This document shows positions 61,857 to 64,000 of a stretch of 64,000 nt of DNA, one piece after another (positions within the stretch are counted from its first letter, which is position 1; every line of letters begins with the position of its first letter). The notes below the pieces were generated by a model. That model was not told the DNA's origin, did not search any database, and worked only from the letters and a program-made list of their open reading frames with translations. This stretch comes from Oscillospiraceae bacterium (GTDB lineage: Bacteria; Bacillota; Clostridia; Oscillospirales; Acutalibacteraceae), in contig SVPP01000011.1 in the NCBI GenBank assembly GCA_015065765.1, forward strand, positions 1-64,000, in the 5' to 3' direction. The translations under genes and the position numbers were made by a program.

Positions 61857-62090
61857 ATGAAAAAAGCTCTTAAAATAATCGGTGCTATCGTAGCAGTCGC
61901 AGGTGTTGTTGCTGCAGCTTACTATCTCATTAAAAAATATTGCTGCAAGAAAGATGTCTGCACATGTGAAGAATGCGAAGACATCTGCTGCTTCGATGAA
62001 GACGGCGAAATCTGTGATTGTGCAGAGTGTGCACAGTGTGCAGATGACGAAACCGTGGAAATCGAAGAAGATAAACCTGCAGAAGAATAA
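61857..62090 (+). CDS. Small membrane-anchored Cys-rich acidic protein
   Basis: A 77-residue protein. Residues 5-25 (ALKIIGAIVAVAGVVAAAYYL) form one membrane helix. The remaining 50 residues contain eleven cysteines in CC, CTCEEC, CC, CDC and CAEC arrangements, among many Asp and Glu. I know no family. The tail could bind metal (iron-sulfur, Zn or Cu) or be redox active, and probably faces the cytosol, as the short positive N-terminus gives little orientation signal. CTCGGAGG ribosome site, own promoter and terminator, so a single-gene unit. Confidence 0.75.
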   Translation: MKKALKIIGAIVAVAGVVAAAYYLIKKYCCKKDVCTCEECEDICCFDEDGEICDCAECAQCADDETVEIEEDKPAEE

Positions 62091-62099
62091 TTTTAAGCG

Positions 62100-62132
62100 A
62101 AACGGCAGACTTTATGTCTGCTGTTTATTTTT
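62100..62132 (+). terminator. Terminator of the Cys-rich protein gene
   Basis: AAACgGCAGAC-tttat-GTCTGCtGTTT followed by ATTTTT; 9 bp after the stop codon. Confidence 0.75.
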
Positions 62133-62144
62133 CACAACAAGAAA

Positions 62145-62168
62145 CCCGACAGATTAATTTCTGTCGGG
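62145..62168 (-). terminator. Terminator of the dTDP-rhamnose genes
   Basis: CCCGACAGA / TCTGTCGGG with a 6-nt loop. It serves the minus-strand rfb operon and has AATTTTT on the plus side, so it may act both ways. Confidence 0.8.
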
Positions 62169-62173
62169 AATTT

Positions 62174-63022
62174 TTATTGTTTATTAAGTTCTTCAATATA
62201 TCTTGTCAGTGCATCGTCCTGCGTAGGTAAAAGACTGAAACCTTTATCTGTCAGACATTTCTTTGAAAGTCTGGAGTTTAAAGGTCTTTTTGCTTTTACA
62301 GGATATTCTGACGTAGGAATATGGTTTATCTTCGTTGAAAGCCCCGATTTTTTCATTATGCTTTCTGCAAACTCTGCCCAGCTCATAAAACCTTCATTGG
62401 TTGCGTGATAAACACCGTATTTTTCTGTCTGAATCATCTGCACAAGAAGCACCGAAAGGTCTTTTGTATATGTAGGCGAACCGATCTGGTCTGCAACTAC
62501 ATTCAGTTCATCTTTAGTTTCTGCAAGACGGCGCATTGTTTTCACAAAATTATTACCGTTAATGCCGTAAACCCATGATGTTCTGACAACAAATGTTTTT
62601 GAGCAATTTTCAAGAGCATTTTTCTCGCCCTCAAGCTTTGTTACTCCATAAACATTCCGGGGATTTTTTTCATCTGAAGGCTCATATGCCTCCTCGCCGT
62701 CACCGCCGAAAACATAATCGGTGCTGATATAAATCATTTTAGCTCCGATTTTTTCACAGGCTTCTGCTATATAAAGACTGCCTTCCGCGTTGATTTTCCT
62801 GCAGATTTCTTCTTCATCCTCAGCCTTGTCAACTGCGGTATATGCTGCGCAGTGAATTACCCCCTCAGGTTTATTTTCAAGGATAAATTTCTGTGTGGAT
62901 TCTTTGTCTGTCAGGTCAAACTCTTCCCTGTCACAGGGAATGGCTTCAATTCCGTTTTTCAGAAGTTCTTCTGTAACATCGTGACCAAGCTGACCGCAAA
63001 CACCTGTTACGAGAATTTTCAT
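62174..63022 (-). CDS. rfbD: dTDP-4-dehydrorhamnose reductase
   Basis: A 282-residue NAD(P)H-dependent short-chain dehydrogenase making dTDP-L-rhamnose from dTDP-4-keto-L-rhamnose, the last step of rhamnose donor synthesis. The N-terminus MKILVTGVCGQLGHDVTEEL holds the glycine-rich cofactor motif. VIHCAAYTAVDKAE is the RmlD hallmark. MIYISTDYVFGGDGE and the catalytic YGVTKLEGE supply the Thr/Ser-Tyr-Lys triad. Overlaps rfbC by 4 bp. Confidence 0.96.
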   Translation of the reverse strand: MKILVTGVCGQLGHDVTEELLKNGIEAIPCDREEFDLTDKESTQKFILENKPEGVIHCAAYTAVDKAEDEEEICRKINAEGSLYIAEACEKIGAKMIYISTDYVFGGDGEEAYEPSDEKNPRNVYGVTKLEGEKNALENCSKTFVVRTSWVYGINGNNFVKTMRRLAETKDELNVVADQIGSPTYTKDLSVLLVQMIQTEKYGVYHATNEGFMSWAEFAESIMKKSGLSTKINHIPTSEYPVKAKRPLNSRLSKKCLTDKGFSLLPTQDDALTRYIEELNKQ

Positions 63023-63591
63023 TTCAGGACTTCAACCCTTTCATAGAAAAATCTCACATCACTGTCTGCAAATTTAGGTGCTTTCATATCCTTCTCGCTG
63101 AGAACAGGATTATCATTACCCCAATCAACTCCGAAAGCTTCGTCGCAGAAGCACACACTTCTGTCATTTTCAGGTGAATAATAATCATCAACCTTGTATG
63201 AAAACTCAACATCGTCTGTCAGGGTAATAAACCCGTGTAAAAATCCCTTAGGTACAAAAAGCTGTTTTTTATTTTCTTCGGAAAGCTCAACAGAAATCCA
63301 TTTAAGATAAGTGGGAGAGCCTTCTCTGATATCCACGATTACATCAAGCACTGCACCTTTGATGCAAGTAACGAGCTTTGCCTGACATTTGGGATTTGTC
63401 TGACAATGCAGACCTCTGAGCGTTCCCTTCTTCTGAGAAAAAGAACGGTTATCTTGAACAAAATCTATGTCAATGCCTGCTTCGGCAAGAGCGTTTTTAT
63501 TGTAGCTTTCCATAAACCATCCGCGATGGTCGCCGAAAATTTTTGGCTCAATGATAAATGCATCTCTGAGCGCTGTTTCGATAATATTCAT
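63019..63591 (-). CDS. rfbC: dTDP-4-dehydrorhamnose 3,5-epimerase
   Basis: A 190-residue cupin-fold epimerase acting on dTDP-4-keto-6-deoxy-glucose at C3 and C5. Visible are EPKIFGDHRGWFMESYN, DNRSFSQKKGTLRGLHCQTNP (with the catalytic His), VLDVIVDIREGSPTYLKW, PKGFLHGF and YSPENDRSV. Length is standard. It sits 3 bp after rfbA and overlaps rfbD, so the three form one operon. Confidence 0.96.
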   Translation of the reverse strand: MNIIETALRDAFIIEPKIFGDHRGWFMESYNKNALAEAGIDIDFVQDNRSFSQKKGTLRGLHCQTNPKCQAKLVTCIKGAVLDVIVDIREGSPTYLKWISVELSEENKKQLFVPKGFLHGFITLTDDVEFSYKVDDYYSPENDRSVCFCDEAFGVDWGNDNPVLSEKDMKAPKFADSDVRFFYERVEVLK

Positions 63592-63594
63592 GCT

Positions 63595-64000
63595 TTATTT
63601 TCCTTTCGGTTCATCATCTTCACGGCCCCAATGAGGTCTCTGACCGGGTTTATCCGCATAGAGAATTTTGCCCTCAGCGACTCGCATAAGATGCTGACCG
63701 TAAGAGGATTTGCCGTATTTCTTAGCTGATTCAATAAGCTTTGCTTTTGTAATCCAATGCATATTGTATGCAATTTCTTCAGGAGCTGAAATTTTGATAC
63801 CCTGAAGAGTTTCAATAGTCTTGATAAAGTTGCCGGCATCCATAAGAGAATCAACTGTTCCCGTATCGAGCCATGCAAAACCTCTACCCATTGTTTTGAC
63901 TTCAAGATTTCCAGCCTCAAGGTACATTCTGTTGATGTCTGTTATCTCATATTCGCCTCTTGTACTTTTCTTGAGGTTTTTAGCATACTCAACAACCTTG
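63595..64000 (-). CDS. rfbA: Glucose-1-phosphate thymidylyltransferase, C-terminal part
   Basis: 134 C-terminal residues of RfbA are in the window; the N-terminal nucleotide-binding half lies beyond 64000. The order LKKSTRGEYEITDINRMYLE, MGRGFAWLDTGTVDSLMDAG, and KISAPEEIAYNMHWI is characteristic. It condenses dTTP and glucose-1-phosphate to dTDP-glucose, the first step of dTDP-rhamnose synthesis. The frame runs open to the window edge, and the C-terminus GREDDEPKG is a little longer and more charged than usual. Confidence 0.95.
   Translation of the reverse strand, partial: KVVEYAKNLKKSTRGEYEITDINRMYLEAGNLEVKTMGRGFAWLDTGTVDSLMDAGNFIKTIETLQGIKISAPEEIAYNMHWITKAKLIESAKKYGKSSYGQHLMRVAEGKILYADKPGQRPHWGREDDEPKGK

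Overview
The window is chromosomal DNA of a low-to-moderate GC anaerobe of the class Clostridia, most likely a gut member of the Oscillospiraceae/Ruminococcaceae type. The evidence is the strong AAGGAGG ribosome sites, TTGACA-N17-TATAAT promoters, a T-box leader, a dockerin-bearing secreted protein, a glycyl radical enzyme, a Na+-pumping decarboxylase, and the Firmicute gene sets yloU-fakA-recG and prfA-sua5. This placement comes from gene content read by eye, not from a database search.

Layout. 1-4426 (-) is the N-terminal 1475 residues of a huge secreted protein built from 41-residue Cys/His repeats. It is followed by a gene-free stretch of small intergenic repeats (4427-5150). 5151-9442 (-) is a housekeeping operon (DUF951, prfA, sua5, coaE, M18 aminopeptidase), diverging from an S1-domain protein. 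11150-26415 is the most unusual region. It holds five paralogous proteins with a B12-binding-type domain and a radical SAM domain: one on the + strand and four in tandem on the - strand. The four share an operon with a fucokinase/nucleotidyltransferase-like bifunctional enzyme, a family 2 glycosyltransferase and two polytopic membrane proteins. A consensus-like promoter at 26457-26485 could drive the whole eight-gene - strand unit. It looks like an uncharacterised glycan or glycolipid assembly and modification locus.

26543-27831 (-) encodes the beta and a very short gamma subunit of a sodium-pumping decarboxylase. Two tRNA-Ser genes (UGA, GCU) and a small accessory pair (four-helix bundle protein and Cys-rich protein) follow. 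29400-47119 mixes an XRE regulator, glycoside hydrolases (GH27, GH3, GH20, a GH106-like protein), thrS under a T-box, luxS, the recG-fakA-asp23 operon and an M20 peptidase.

47223-54530 (-) carries four exported proteins of unknown role: one with a variant sortase-like tail, a DUF4474 protein, a dockerin protein and a beta-helix protein. The beta-helix gene lies only 30 bp after an operon for a glycyl radical enzyme, its activase and an FGGY sugar kinase (54561-59073). The right end has an ApgM-type mutase or proposed homoserine kinase next to an O-acetylhomoserine sulfhydrylase, a small Cys-rich membrane protein, and the dTDP-rhamnose genes rfbD, rfbC and a partial rfbA that leaves the window.

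Several starts were moved from the longest reading frame to the one that fits a ribosome binding site. One radical SAM gene appears to start at CTG.
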